Shown: piece by piece, positions 1 through 14,189 of the stretch | How the letters are laid out: each line of letters starts with the position of its first letter | Numbering within the stretch: the stretch's first letter is position 1 | Assembly (NCBI RefSeq): GCF_004027225.2 | Contig: NC_044279.2 | Location: forward strand, 30,172,705 to 30,236,704 | Length of the DNA: 64,000 bases | From: Strigops habroptila | Taxonomy: Eukaryota > Chordata > Aves > Psittaciformes > Psittacidae | Direction of reading: 5' to 3' | The notes under the pieces: model-generated | Seen by the model: only the letters and a program-made list of their open reading frames with translations | Told to the model about the DNA's origin: nothing | The model's database searches: none | Position numbers and translations under genes: made by a program

Positions 1-3000
1 TTTCTTCCCAAACATGAAACAGGGCTAGTACAGACCATGAATTAGTCATTCTTAGGAAAGATGGTAGCCTCTAAAATCTTGAACTTATTAATTGCAGACA
101 TAAAGAAAGCAAATTTATTCTCATAAGAATGGGACCATCACTTTCTTTTACCTTCCTACCCCAACCCACAAAAAACAACCAGGAAAGTTTGCACCATCAG
201 CACTAAGCATTACTTGACCATCTATCTCCCACCACAGCCAGGCATGAAGGCAACTGGCTGTATGCCAGATTCCCTCCTGACCCTTCTCTCTTCCTGCATG
301 GCTTCATCATCTTGCTACAACCTTCACCATCTTTCAGCAGCAAATGGCCCTGCTCCTTCATGCCTGTGGGTCTCTTCATGTGTCCAACAGCTGCAGGATG
401 TGGTATGGTGAGGCTGCATAGCTCTGGGTAGCACAGTGCAAAGGCAGCAAACCCTCCAGCAGACCCTCCGAGCCACCCACATTTAAACCCGCAGAGGTTT
501 TCAGTTGCAGTTTATGTCTTTCCCATGTTTGGTTAAACTTCTTTTCTTCATTCTTTACTTTAAATATTGCTTTTTAGTGTTTTAAAAAATTGGAACAAAT
601 AAAAAAAAAAAGCAATAGTGCTTTTTCTCATTTTATTATTCTCTTCTTTTTCCTGTCTGACCACTTGCTAGCAGTTTTGCCATTTGCAGAGAAAGGTTAG
701 GCTCTTGCTTTGCATCTTAGTATCTCACCTTTAAATTTTTATCCATTGGTTTATACAACATTAAAAAGACCTTGGAAATACTTTTTAAATAATTTATTTT
801 GCCTATAACATTTTTTATAAAATGTTGTATGTTCTCATGTTCAGAAGTCTGGGTAAGTGTTTTTCAGCTTTGAGGAGAGTCTGCATTGCAAGTTGTAGAA
901 ACCACACCTTAAAGACATACAGCCAAAGGTTGTCTTTTCAATTAATACTTTCTTTGATGATCTGGAGTGATGACAGGTGCTAAGAAGATGCTGCCGTGAT
1001 CTACCATCCTTGAAAGAATGGCACAACAGCCACTTATCCAGGTTAAAATAAGAAAGTTACTTTTTGTTCAGTAATTAAACAGTAGCAGCTACCACCCAAG
1101 TGATTGACAAACTGGTTTTATTTGGCAAAATATAAGGTGAGGCAAGCAGGTAAAGATGTTTCTATGGGAATAATTGCAAAAAAACACAACAACACAAGCC
1201 TGCCTTCCGCTGCTCCTCCCATCTGCGTTGCGGGACAAGCACTGCTGGCTGCATTCCTGTAGATAGAGGGATGTGCTGAAGAAATACTTGAGTCTTTCAA
1301 GAATTTATCTTCCAAGGAGAACCATGCTAGCAAGGCCCCAGATATTTTGTGCCAAGTGGCAGTGCTTTCATCAGTCATGCAGAGCTGACTGCATTTTGCA
1401 AGAAGGGAGACCACTGAGACTGTGTTTCTAAACATCACCAAAAAGGTTTCTTTGCGAGGAAACAGAGAAGCATGATTGTATTGATTTTTACATCATAGCC
1501 ATTTTCCTCTTCAGAGGAAATGAGCATCAATAGAAAGAGAGTATGCTTAAAACAATACAGAAGTGCCATATTAATTTGATGTGCTAATGATAATACTCTA
1601 CATAATATACCTGCAAACACCAACAGGAGAATAAGCTATCAGAACTCAAATGAGAATTCAGTGAATTGGGAGCACAACATATGCCTAGACTACATTTTAA
1701 ATTCTCCTATTTTATTCATAGCTACGGCCAAAGCGATTTGGTAGTGATTCTCTTAACAATGTGACTGAATCTTTTAGACCTAGAGGAAATTTATACCAAG
1801 CAGAGAAGGGCCAAAGATGACAGAGGGAAGCAATCTAACGCAGTGGTAAACATTACTTGATCATAATTGCTTGCTTGCTTGCTCAAGTTTGTATAAATGT
1901 TAAGTGGGTTTTTAATAGGGGAAAATCTTCATTGCTAGAAATTTCTAAAATAAAAAAAAAAATCTCAATAAACTGACATAAATTATCTTTAGCTATAGTA
2001 GTGTGCAGAATATTTTAGGCATGGGAACCAGCGTGCTCTATCCAGTCTGTCCATGCTCTGCATGGCAAGCTGCCAGGGAAAGGGAACCCGAGCCATATTA
2101 AAAATTACCAAAAGTCAGTTCCTCACCCAGAGGTCCTAGACTCTTAAAGGACGCACTGGTGTCCTTTCTTTGATGAAGCTCAGAAACACAGGCGAAAAAT
2201 GCAGCAGAAACTTCACAGCTCATGACTGAAGTACTTTCCTATTTCTTTTTCCACTTTTTCTTTTCCTGAAAAAAAAAAAAAAAAAAAATTGTTCTAACTC
2301 ATAACCGGAGTTACAGTTAAATCAAACTACTCATTCTACAAAAAGCAGAGCAACAGAGTGTGGGTCCAATCAGAGTGAGCAGCAAATCTCCGCAAAGGAG
2401 ATTTCCTTGTTTCCCACCAGTCTTGTGATTCTGGGGCACATTTCAGCAGCTGCACATGTGGATGCAGTTTAGCATTCACCTTGGGAACTCCAATATTTGA
2501 TTTGCATGTATCTGTACACAGGCTGATTTTGGCAAGGAAAATATATGCATTAGAACAAGAAAAAAAAGAAGGTTCAAAACATCTCTCCAGGCTGTACAAT
2601 AATCCGGTTCGCAATTTTTTGTTCCTACTCACAGATTTTTCACATCATTGTAATCAACTCTAACAGTTCAACTTTTAAGAGGTATAGCAAGTGCCCTTTA
2701 TTAACTCAGTGTATTTCAGTAAGAGGTTTTGTTTGTTTCTTTGTGGTTTGTTGTTGGTTTGGGGGTTTTTTAATAATAGTTTTCTCCAATGTTTTACCTT
2801 GTAAAATATTAGCAGCTGCTATTAAATGTAGCCAGCTTATTAAATGAAATTCTGCTCTTTGCGCTCTCAGGTCTCATCCTTTAGAAGGAAGTAGGAATCA
2901 GAGGCCACATGGATTCTATCACCAAACAGTGCTCAACAAGGTACTGTTCCTTATTATACCTCTTCAGTGGAGGCAAAGGGACAGTACTTTGTGTCATATA

Positions 3001-6000
3001 GGAGGTTAAGGTAGTAATGTCATGTGCCCTCGTTTTCTGTTTGACAGTTTGTCATCAAAACAAATTGCTGGAAATACCATAAAAGCTTTTCATATATAAA
3101 ACCATTTGTAAAGATTTGTATCCAGGCAACAGTTGTAAGCTTCTAGTTAAATTGCCTATTACTCATTACTTGTAAATTAGTTGCAGCTAATTTCTCCTAG
3201 CAAACAAGGGCTGCATAGACCTAATAAAGGGAAGTGATTAAAGCACGTTTTAGGAAAGCTGACAGAACAAGTATTTTTTTACCAGTCTCTAGCCCTGCTC
3301 TTGCTGTGGATTATGAATCTGAGAAGGACTCGGGTGTGATTCTTATCAGTGTTGCAAATTCTGACCATTACAGAGTTGCTGACAAGGCTGCATGTTTCTT
3401 TTTTGTAGATGGAAATGCTGCCATTATTTGCACTCCTAAGAATTACAATGTTAATATAAACAAAGCATAAACCAGCTGAAAAAGCATCCCCATAAAAAAG
3501 AAGTAACAAGGTGAATGCAGGCCTCCATGGCTACAGGAAGATGCCCCGGTGACCCCAAAACCTGGTGCTAGCTATGGGCGTGTATCGGCAGAGGTCATGT
3601 TTTCATTATAGATTGACCACAGTTATCTCTAGCTTCAGGATCTGGTTTGTGGCAGATGCCTTCAGAAGTTAATAGAATCCACAGCAGTTTAGAAACCACC
3701 GCTCTGCTTACAGACCAGCTGCTGTAGTCACATCCATATGGGTAATTAACATGGCATGGGAGCTTCTCCTCGATTCTGAGACAAATGGTAACAGCACAGA
3801 GCAGGTATAAAGTTGGACCCTCTGATCCCCCTATACAAAGCAGTTATATTAGCATTATGTAGAGAGTCTATTAATATATTATAATATCATTATCTATATT
3901 TAACATTAGCATATTGTTACATTATTATATTTAATCAATATATCTATATAGAACATATAATTCATCATCCATGTACTATTAATAACATGGATATATAATT
4001 ATATTACTATCTAATACAGTAATATTTATGCATTATATAAACATATGTTATTTATTAACTATCTTCTATACGGTAAAACTACGTGCTAATATTTATATTA
4101 TGCATGAAATTTAATGTGGCTGTTTGGGAATGGTCTCTGGCTTGTGGTAACCACCCCAAGCCCATAGACTGCCTGGGAAGCACTAGCTGACCAGCCAGAA
4201 CTGGGCCAAAGTCTGTGCAAACATTTTAGCAGATGGTGAGCACACACCAGAACTCAGCCCCAGCCCTGTTAATGTACTAATGCACACAAAACCTATAATG
4301 CCTTCAGCCTTAGACAAATGCCTTGTAAAAGACAGATATTCAGTTTAACCCTGTTGGATCAGTACAGCTTTCAGGACACCAGCCACCACCAGAGACGGAG
4401 GAGTCATCGCCTGGATGTGTGGGTCTGGAAAGGAAGGCAGAGATGAGGCTTCTCTGAGTCACCCCATATAGCAGCTGTGGGGCACAAATGGCGTGAATGG
4501 TGCCAGGGGTGAAGCGTGGTACACCTCCTGCGCCTCCTGCCTAGGGAGAGCAGGGGTGAGTCTGAAATACAAGCACTGCCTTATTTATGGAGAGCAGATC
4601 AGCCCTGTTAGATCAACAGCCTGTCTCGAAGACCTGCCATGAGTAGTTTTTTTAAAGGAAGTTGCAGTGAGCCACATAGCAGGCAGACAACAGCTTGAAA
4701 TCAGAATCCTCTTGTCTGGGGCTGGTGAATGTGCATTTGATACTATTAGAATTTCAAAACACAGGAGAAATAACAACATGGTGCTTCTGCATGTGTTCAG
4801 CCTTTTTTTTTTTTTTTCCACTTGTGCTTAGATGTTTTCAACTGTAAGCTCCATAAGAAGATTTTCTTTTTATATTGAAAAATGCTAATTTATAGAAACT
4901 TCTGATAAAAACCAACTTCCATGACAACAAATCCACTTCAATTCACATGAAAATGAGCTCGTGAAGATTGGCAAGAATAAGTGTCTTTAAAGCACTGGGA
5001 ATCTATTAATCTCTTTGCCTCCCTCTCAAATTAATATGCATTACTATTCACAATGTAATCTATCAGTACATATCTTCCTTATTTGCAAACATTTGCCCAT
5101 TGCAATTATTATAGGTATAATGCATTTAGATATAATCTATGCTTATAATCCCAGATAAAAACTGTAACACAGGAACTATGAAGTTTATAGTAAGCTATAA
5201 AATACAGAAAAAGTTTCTCTCAAACACACACATATGCTGTGTCCCATAATAGCTCTGATCATAATTAAGGCCTTCTAGCATTTAATTAGAGCAATCTAAT
5301 TTTTAAAGGCTTTATTTTCTTTAAACCCTTCAAGGTGTTCCACCTTTCTTCTTTGTCATCTCCTACTAGTTTTGTACAGGACTGTAATAGAAAAATAGCT
5401 TGATTTTTACAAAGGCATGTTTAAATATACCCTAGATCTTGTTCCTAAATGTGAGTTGATTTCTATGTTCTGTTCCAAGCCAGTCTTCTCAGATATTTGC
5501 ATCTAAGTCCTCCCTCAGAAATATTTCCAGTGGCTTTAGTAGGATTTGGATCAAGCTTTAAGTAAGAAGGCAGGAATAAATTTTCCATATAAATTATCTC
5601 TTCACCCTTCTTTTGCGACCCAGTGAACACATGTGTAACAGAACCAATTCACTTGTCTCCTTGTTTAATACCATTGATGGTTAATATGCACAAGAATATC
5701 ATTTAGCCATTGGTTATGGGAAACTGTGTTCTAGAAAGGGGAACTATCAACACAAGCCAGCAGAAAGATGTAGATTTAAAAAAACAACATGCATAATTCA
5801 CCTTCTTAATCAGTGACACAGTAGAGTCATGTTTCTTGAAGCTCCCAAGAGCAAAAGCAAAATCCTCCTTCTGATTTCTTCCATAGTTTTTAATGGGACA
5901 AGAATCCCTTCCCAGCTGCAAAGTACTATCTTAAAGCTACTTTAGATAATTTTCCTAGTTGGAACTGATAGACTAGAAATAACACTTCTAATTTTTACTT

Positions 6001-7079
6001 GCCACCTCTTCCAGCCAGTGAAATTTGGTTTCTTGTTATATATATTTAAAGATAGCTAATGTGTATGCAGGGACATCTTTACCAGAAACATTGACTCAGT
6101 TGATTAGCTTACCAGCTGTTACTGCTTACCATGAACGTTCAACTTCCCCTATTTGGATATCTATCCTGAGAGCTAGATTTGACGAACAAGAGAGGGAAAG
6201 TAAAAATAATTACTTAGCTAAATAAGCTGTATTACTTTTTTAACTAAACAAGATCTGTTGTGCTTTGGAAGAAAGGTATTTCCTGCTGTCACATTCTTCC
6301 TGTTTCAGTTCTTTTCCATTCTGCTTAGATATATATCCATCAGCTGTGTTTTCTTCCTTTGTTATAGATTGCTTCTGTTGATTTCATTAGTTTACCCTTC
6401 TTATTTGGGCAGAGTATCTTTAGGGCTTCTGTGGTGGCTATTAAGCTTCTTTAGAAAATCCTTCCCTTAAGCCTCTTCACAAAATAAGTGACATAAACAT
6501 GAACTGGGGGGGGGGGTACCCTAAAATTTTCATTGGGAGACAAAAGAGACATTTTCATCTTTGTTCAATTAGCCAAGGCGAGAAAACAAAAGGTAATTAT
6601 AGGTGTGAGCTCCAGGCATCAAACTACTCACCAGGGAACAGTCAGGGCTGCTGATTTCACTTGCACAAAAAAACCCATTTTTGCTAGAAAGGTCGTATCC
6701 CTAAAGCTGTCAATATACTTCCAAGAAGCATATTGTTTGCTTTTGGAACAGATTAAAGATGGCAGGCTTTGAGGAGGAGGTGAGGAAGCTGAGTGAGGAA
6801 GAATGTTAGGGCTGTTGACCTCGAAATTCAAATCTCAGGGTTTTCAGATACCCACTCCATACTTCAGCGAATGAAGTGTGACATTATAACCTCCCTTTGG
6901 CATTCTTTTTCTTCTTTTTTTCTCTGATTTCAGCATACACACAGAGAAACACCTCTATGAAAGTGTTATTTCCAGCCTCTGCAAATTTCTTAAAAGTCTA
7001 GCTATAATAAGATATTAAAGCCCAGGCTGCAGTATTTAAAACACTGGATGCAACATGGACTTAAGAGCAAGGGTGAACA
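1..7079. other. Intergenic, no gene recognised
   Basis: Unique-looking AT-rich DNA. Homopolymers: A at 601-611, A at 2269-2288, T at 4803-4817, G(11) at 6506-6516. Short open frames are unsupported. Confidence 0.7.
3846..4115. repeat. AT-rich low-complexity block
   Basis: TATTA, ATATA and TTAAT words with very few G or C over about 270 bases; no unit repeats cleanly. Confidence 0.85.
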
Positions 7080-7322
7080 TCATTCATCCCTGCCAAAAAC
7101 ACGTGTGGGCCTCATGGTACTCGTGGGTGGGCCTGGGCTGGTCAGGGCAGGGCTATGGGGATCTGGAGACTGGCCCTGCTGTGGCCTTGGGGTCTGCTAG
7201 CCCTGGGAGGGGAGTAGGGGGGCTAAAATGACGGCCTGGGCAGGGCTGAGGGAGCCCCGGGGGGTCTGTCAGGGCTAGTGGAGTCCCCGTGGAGCCTGGC
7301 ACTGGGGTGGCCATGTCTGTTT
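7080..7322. other. GC-rich block of unknown origin 5' of a CR1 tail
   Basis: GGGCCTGGGCTGG, CAGGGCAGGGCTATGGGG and CCTGGGCAGGGCTGAGGG recur, giving strong strand G-bias but few CpG. Not a classical CpG island. It may be part of an unrecognised repeat joined to the CR1 at 7325. Confidence 0.5.
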
Positions 7323-7324
7323 TC

Positions 7325-7633
7325 CATTAATACCTTTTCTCAAGGGCACATAGTGATAGGACAAGGGGGAATGGCTTTAAACTGAAAGAGGGTAGGTTTA
7401 GATTAAACATTAGAAGAAATTCTTTACTGTGAGGGTAGCGAGACACTGGAACAGGTTGCCCAAAGAAGTGGTGAATGCTCCGTTCCTGGCAGTGTTCAAG
7501 GCCAGGTTGGACAGAGCTTTGAGCAACCTCATCTAGTGGAAGGTGTCCCTGCCCGTGGCAGGGGGTTGGAACTAGATGAGCTTTAAAGTCCCTTCCAACC
7601 AAACCATGCCACGATTCTATGATTCTATGATAT
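7325..7633 (+). mobile_element. CR1 3' end, 5'-truncated
   Basis: GGACAAGGGGGAATGGC, TTTACTGTGAGGGTAG, GGCAGTGTTCAAGGCCAGG, and terminal ATTCTATGATTCTATGA: about 300 bases of a CR1 tail. The GC-rich block 7080-7320 adjoins its 5' side. Confidence 0.92.
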
Positions 7634-8587
7634 GCTCAGGTAAGTTTTCTAGTTCTCATACTTTCAACCAAAAAGCATGATAAAATGACTACACTAAATA
7701 TTTTAAACAAAGCCAAAAACCTCCAGCCCCAAATATATATTTGTTTATTGGCTTAAAATCATGCTTCATTGCTTCAGAAGAACCTCTGATTCTGTTCATC
7801 TTTTAAACTGGCAGCATTACAACTACTACACCTCTACAAACAGTGAAGTAAATCAGTAGCAAAAAATTACTAAAGCAGACTCCTCCAGTAGTATACCACA
7901 GTGTGTTATTTTGTAGTTAGCACTAGGTCCTGAGTAGAGTTACTGCCCTCCTCAGGCTTGCAAAGTGGGGCAGAGGGAAATATCAAAGCTGATGTTTGGC
8001 TACTCGTTATTTATGAAGAAAACTCTAGAAGGCTTTCAGTTTTATCATACGTTTGGGACACGGTCATGGGTCCATGCGGCTGTGCAAGCAGCTGCTGCAA
8101 CCACTTCCAGCCTGGCTTTGAAGGTCTCAGTTATGAGGATACAAAGAAGTGAATGCTGGAAGCTGGCTGGGCAGGAGGCCTGTTTACTTATCTTCTTAGC
8201 TAGACTTTCCCAGGATCCCTGAGGCATCTATCTCCTTAGGGTTGACTGGGAAAATGCCTCTAGATTGAGTAGTCCTAATCTTCTGTTTGTATTAGGTCAC
8301 AGACAACCCTTTCACTATGGTTTTGAATACAAGCTAGGCAAAACCTGAAGCCTAGCCAGAAAGGAACTACAGAAGCTATTGCTTAACTAGATAGGAGTTG
8401 TAGTGCATTTCTGGATGGAAAAACTTTTCCAGCAAGTTCTCACTAAACTGAGACCCTTGCAAGTGCCCTGCCTCTCCTATTAAATGTTCTGTCCAACCAA
8501 CAGGAGAAATTCTTAGACATCTGAACAAACATGATTTTAATGATTTTAGTAAATTTAATAAATTTAATAAAACTGCTCCTGAGTGCA

Positions 8588-8846
8588 TCCTTCCTTCCTT
8601 CCTTCCTTCCTTCCTTCCTTCCTTCCTTCTTCCTTCCTTCCTTCCTTCCTTCCTTCCTCCTTCCTTCCTTCCTTCCTTCCTTCCTTCCTTCCTCCTTCCT
8701 TCCTTCCTTCTTCCTTCCTTCCTTCCTTCCTTCCTGCCTTCCTTCATCCCTCCCTTCCTACATTCCTTCCTTCCTCCCATTCTTCCTCCCTCTCTTCCTC
8801 CCTTCCTTCCCTCCTTCATTCCTTCCATCCTTCTTTCCCCTCTTTC
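8588..8846. repeat. (TTCC)n microsatellite, interrupted
   Basis: About 260 bases of TTCC units with occasional TTCCTCC, TTCTTCC and TTCATCC interruptions that increase toward the 3' side. One strand is almost pure pyrimidine. Serine/proline/leucine/phenylalanine (plus) and lysine/glycine/glutamate/arginine (minus) open frames are repeat artefacts. Confidence 0.97.
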
Positions 8847-9494
8847 TTGAAACATCAGCCATCAGATTTGCAAGACTAAACAATGCTAGCTGTTTTTCTG
8901 CTGACCACTTGGGAAAACCCAGCTACACGGTTACAGGACTGAATGAATCTTTGCAGGATTTAGCTTCAGGATCTCATTTATCAGAACTCATTTTTCAGTT
9001 ACTCCACAGTATCCTCATTAATGACATTGTCCCTCCACATCTGAGCACACTGTTGGAAATCAGCAGGTTCCCTGGCTGACTCAAAAAGAAGAACACACCC
9101 TACAGAAACTTCTTGCAACCGCTGCTGCTGATGTTGATGGTGATGAGTAAGCAGGAAAGCTTCCAGTTTATTTTTACTTTTTCTATCTTTAAAGTATTCA
9201 TGCAGGCACATCTGTTGTATCTCTAAATGCACTACATGTTGGATGACGAGCCTGTTTGCTAGGCTACTAACAACATGTCCTTTTATATGTCTAAAAATAC
9301 ATTAACTTCTGTATTTAATGATGGTACTTCTAAATCTTCTGTATTCTAAAGCACACATGATTACTGCAGAGCACCTTGAGGCTTTGGGAAGATGAATGTT
9401 TTATTCCCTGTTACACAGCCCTGTTGTTAAGATCATTACAGAGTCTGAGATGAGGCACAAGTGCTCCTGTTTCCTGATTCATATATGGTGTTTC

Positions 9495-9730
9495 TTTCTT
9501 GGCAATCATAAGAAACAGCTGGAAGAGACTTAAAGGTCATATTACTTATCTGTCTTTATAAGGCAGGATCAACTAAATAACTCCTGGCATACATTTGTCA
9601 AATAAGAGTCTGAAAGTTTCTAGTGATGGAGATTCTTTGACCTTCCTAGGCAACATAATCCATACTAAATATCCCATTAGAAGGTATTTATTTCCCCAAA
9701 TCCAACCTAAATCTCCCTCACTGCTCTTTA
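9495..9730 (-). mobile_element. Old CR1 3' fragment, minus strand
   Basis: Diverged reversed CR1 tail: AGCTGGAAGAGACTTAAAGG, AGTGATGGAGATTCTTTGAC, CTTCCTAGGCAACATAATCC, AATCCAACCTAAATCTCCC. These follow the order of old avian CR1 consensus in reverse. Confidence 0.65.
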
Positions 9731-11599
9731 AATTAATTACTGCTTTTATGAAATGCCATTCATGGGTGTTGCTTGACTAGACAGATTGAAAAAACATAGC
9801 CAGCCACAGCAAAATTAGGTACTGGGCCTTTTTCAGGCTACATAAGACTGTTATTTCCATTAAAGAGAATAAAGGCAGCTGCTGCTCCTGTTTCAGACTG
9901 AGAGGCAAACCTCTAAAACATTTTAAAAGGGGAAACTTCCATACATTCAGAAATCTGTATCAGGTTTCTTCACTTCCTGATGGAAAGAAACACTAGAGAA
10001 GAGTGTTTCTTCTCAATGAGTTTGAGACATTAATGAGGGAGATCAGCATGGACCCTATACTGCCAACTGACATGCAGACTTGTAAGTTCCCACTTGTCCA
10101 TATTGCTCCCCATAGGTACAAGTGAGTAAAAGTGAGCATACACTTAATTCCTTACAAAGTCAAGGCTGTCATAGGCTAGAGAACCAAGTCTTTGATGATG
10201 GAAGTGGATAGTGGACAGGGTCCAACAGTCCTGTATGAGTAAAAGAACAGATTTCACTGTCACAATGAGAAATACCACAACAACCTGCTTCAAAATGATA
10301 CCCATACAAAGCCCAGACATGCAGAGTGGTAATGGATTCTGACACGGTTGCTGTGAGCAATGTATTTTGAGCAAATAATGGGTATTTTGGTCTAGCTGCT
10401 GAACCAGAAGAGGAAAAGATCAGAAAATGAAGCAAAAAACATGCAAGTGGCAGTATCAATGAAGTCCTTGGCGCCTTATACATTTGTATCTTTGGGAATG
10501 ATCTCAGGCATGGATTCTCCACAGCCTATTCCATCAGGCCACCAGAAGGATCTTTCTCCACTGTCAAGCTACTTCCTTTCATGAAACATGTAAGACCTAT
10601 CCTGCCTTCGGGTTTTGGCCAACCAAAAGTTATTTCAAGGACAGATCACAAATAGTTCACATGCTTGGTCAGGAAGACTCCAGAATTAGGTCAATGTTAA
10701 ATAAAGTTATTGCTCTGAAATTAAAAAGAAGCAGCGTTTTGAAAATGTCACAATGAAACGGTATGACATTTTTAAAAAATGAGAAATGGACCCAACCACA
10801 GCCTCAGAACACATTAAAAATGTTAAACTAAGTCCTTCTTATTCCTAAAAAAAAAAAAAAAAAATTAAATTAAAAAAGCAAACTACCAGAAAATGGTACT
10901 TTCTAGCTCTCAGTAGACTGTCTTCCCTACCTTGAAAAATGATAAAGAAAGAGAGAGCTCATACAGCACCTGAAGACCTGAGACAGGACAAAAAATACTA
11001 TAAAAGAAATGAAATGTGTTGGAAAGATTTGAAGAGGTAGACGGTCCTCCGGTATGACTTACTGGGTTTTTTGCTTTTTATTGGGGCTGGATGGAATCTA
11101 TGCCAGAAAGGGTTCAGGATTAATTGGGATTTCTACTCAGAAAAGACTGCTCTTTCCCAGCAAAAAGATATAAAAAACTTGAAGCAATGACCTAACCACT
11201 CAGCATAGTACAGATCTCTTTAGCTTCTCAACACTCATACTCCCCCACATCTATGCTTCCCCCAGGCAGAAAAACAGCAATAATCCCTAACTAGTCAAAG
11301 CCCCTTCTGTTTGTTAACTAATTGCCCTTCATATAGATATCTGACTTTGAAATGTGCCTGTATTTTACTACAAAAGCAGAACCTTCCTACAAGACACTGA
11401 TTACCAGAGGTTGGCAGAGAATGGGAGCACTGGAAAGAAATGACACTTTGTGTTTCTTCTTTGTACTACCAAGGCACGCATGTCAAAATCCTCTTCCAGG
11501 ACAAGTGACAAAATAATTAATTCAGTATAAAAACTTCAGTAGCTCTAAAAAGCCTTCTGGCAGAGACAGAGTGTTAATCATCCCACGCTTGTCAGTGCC

Positions 11600-12100
11600 T
11601 GTCGTGCTACCCCTGGAGAGCTGTGTCCAGTTCTGGTCCCTACAATTCAGGAAAGACACAGACAGACTGGAGAAAGATGCAAAGATGGTCAAAGTGCTGT
11701 AGTACCTGCCCTATGAGGAAAGACTGAGGAACTTAGATCTCTTTTCCCTGAAGAAGAGAAGGCTTCCAGTGTACCTCAATCACAACATCCAGTACTTAAA
11801 GAATAGCTAAAAAGACAAAGGCTCTCTCTTCACAAGGAGCACATGGAGAAGGCAAGGTGCAGTGTGTTACAAGCTGCACAAGGAGAGGTTTCATTTCACT
11901 ACAGGAAAGAATTTTTTACAGTGAGAACAATCATTCATTGGAACAACCTCCCCAGGGATGTGTAGAGTCTCCATCACTGAGGGGTTTCAAGACGTGATTG
12001 GACAGGTGCTAAATAATCTCACCTAGGCTCCCTTTCCCAAAAGGTTGGACAAGTGCAAGGTCCCTTCCAAGTCACTGTCCTGTGATTCTGTGATTCTAGG
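11600..12100 (+). mobile_element. Old CR1 3' fragment
   Basis: CTGTGTCCAGTTCTGGTCC, AGACTGGAGAAAGATGC, CCTGCCCTATGAGGAAAGAC, TTTTTTACAGTGAGAAC, and the tail CAAGGTCCCTTCCAAGTC with GTGATTCTGTGATTCTA. The order matches CR1 from the end of RT to the 3' terminus, with decayed frames. Confidence 0.85.
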
Positions 12101-13680
12101 AAAATATAAGTTTACATTAAATTCCTCCTGTTACTTTGGCTGAAGACATCAGATACCAATTGCAGCCTTTAGTTGTATGTTTGCACACACAACAAAAATG
12201 ATGGTGTCACCTGTGAGGTTTCATTTGACTATGATTCAGTCTAACTATACCAAGAGACTGGAGTCTCCTTCCTTTATTCCAGCAGAAATAATCAACACCA
12301 GATTAGGAACTGTGATGAAGAAGAATATATACGTTCTTTGAGCTGACATGCCCTCAAGCAGGGAAGTATTGCAGTTGAATAAATTGGCTTTCTCAGAGAG
12401 AGAAGTTGCCAACTCATTTGGTGGATTGCAGAAATAGAGGAATATTTAATCTGTCACATCTGACTGCATTTGTGCAAATTGATAGTAGAGTGTTCCCTTT
12501 GCAGAAATAAAACTGTATATAATAAGCAGCCAAATCAATACTTTCAATTTTACAATGTAGTCATGACCCAGATGAATGTGATAGGGCAAAACCTTCTTCA
12601 AAAGGTGTTAGTGCCTGCTACAGTTCTCTCCAAGGAGAAGAAATCATATATGAGGAAGTTACTCTTCATGCATTGAGCAGCACTGTGTGCCCACAAAGGT
12701 ACACTCAAACTAACTTTGGACGGCTAAATCTCTATACTGACAGTGATTAAATTATTTTTCTTTTGAATCAACAATTTCCTCCTAATTTAATTCCTTATCC
12801 AAGTTGTCATAACAGCATAACAATTTTAGAAGAACATGGGAATCAGTGGTAATAGCCAAGCTTGTCAACCTGTAAAAACCAGCAATCTGATTTTTTCAAC
12901 AACTACCATCATCACGTGTGAATTTGCAAAATAAATATTTTTTTAAATAATAGATAGAGGAATGTGTCCCTCTATCCATACTTAAAATAGACCCTTGATG
13001 ACCACGTCGTCTTTGCCTAAATGTTGCCTTGTTGCCTGCAGCTGAGGTTCAGAACTGCTTTGGCTGAGGACATACAACACAGCACATAACCTCCACCAAA
13101 ACCTTGTTAGTTTCCAAAAGAAGTCGTCTGGAGGGACAATATTTTAGAACATGAAATAGTAAGCATTTAAACATAAAAGTAACACTAGGTCTCTCACAAG
13201 TTTGGATCAAGTGAAAGAATGTTCCCAGGAGTTGCAGCATTTCACCTGTAACCTTGTGTCTAAATGACTTTTATTAGCAGGCTGGAATCAGTTCCTCAAT
13301 CAATGCCTGGATTTTCTAGATTGCTTCCCTAAATCAGCTAGTCTTTCAGGACTGTGTAACAGCCTTGGTATTAGTGAATTAGGTATTAGGTATTAGGCTT
13401 TGAACTACACACACTCTGGAAGATGAAACATCTAACATGTCACAACTGCCACAACTAACTTGTAAGATTTATAGGTGGGATCACAGGAGCTCTTTCAATT
13501 AAATTACCGCAGTCTAAGAAGCAGATGTCCCCAGATACTTATTTCAGTCCTTGGACTCGAGATTACAGCCTGTACAGGAGGGCACTGGGATGGAGGGTGG
13601 ATCCACTTCAGTGCATACTCACCGAAATGTTCACATTTAGTTTGAATCACCTTCAGCAGTGACTTAGCATCACTGGAATA

Positions 13681-13757
13681 GATCATGTAAGTTGATGCCT
13701 CTAATAAAGTCTTGGAAAAGATCAGGTATGTTGATGTCTCTAATAAAGCCTTGTGTT
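13681..13757. repeat. 39-base imperfect direct repeat
   Basis: GATCATGTAAGTTGATG at 13681 and GATCAGGTATGTTGATG at 13720 begin two units that continue with CTAATAAAG. The period is a multiple of three, so a 132-codon minus-strand open frame across it shows a doubled peptide; no other coding sign. Confidence 0.8.
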
Positions 13758-14189
13758 GGGAAACACTTTCCAGCTGAAAGGGGCTATGTCTAGAGCCACG
13801 AGCTGCTACAAAAGGTGCAAGTGACGCTTGCCAGCCACACAGCCTTGTTACATCACTTGGAGGGTGTGAACTGCACTCAGTAGGGCATATGATGCACAGC
13901 ACTCCAGATAACCGTTCTCCCCATTACCTCTCAGTAATAAACAGCTGGAGTTTTGGAGAAAGATGTAGCATTTTCAAATCCCATAGCTGTTTCTAAAGTG
14001 ATCATGCCTTTACTGCTGTAAAGCACATCAGATTAGGCTTGAAAACTGTGGAGATCCACATTTCAGGAGCACCTTATCACTGAATGAAGCTATTCCACAA
14101 ATGATGTCAAGACAGTTTCAGATGAACAAATATTTATTAAGGTGGTCCATAGATGGTGACATACATTAGTTATAAGCGTGCAAGTTACT

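Larger units (their letters stand above)
7634..11599. other. Intergenic apart from the TTCC tract and a CR1 remnant
   Basis: Nothing recognised at 7634-8587, 8847-9494 or 9731-11599, other than an A(18) run at 10847-10864. Confidence 0.7.

Noticed and set aside
8376-8855. 159-codon minus frame rich in lysine, glycine, glutamate and arginine, and plus frames rich in serine, leucine and proline
   Set aside because: They are the six-frame readings of the TTCC microsatellite.
13504-13902. 132-codon minus frame with a doubled LLETSTYL/LLEASTYM peptide
   Set aside because: Explained by a 39-base DNA duplication; no start context, domain or neighbours support a gene.
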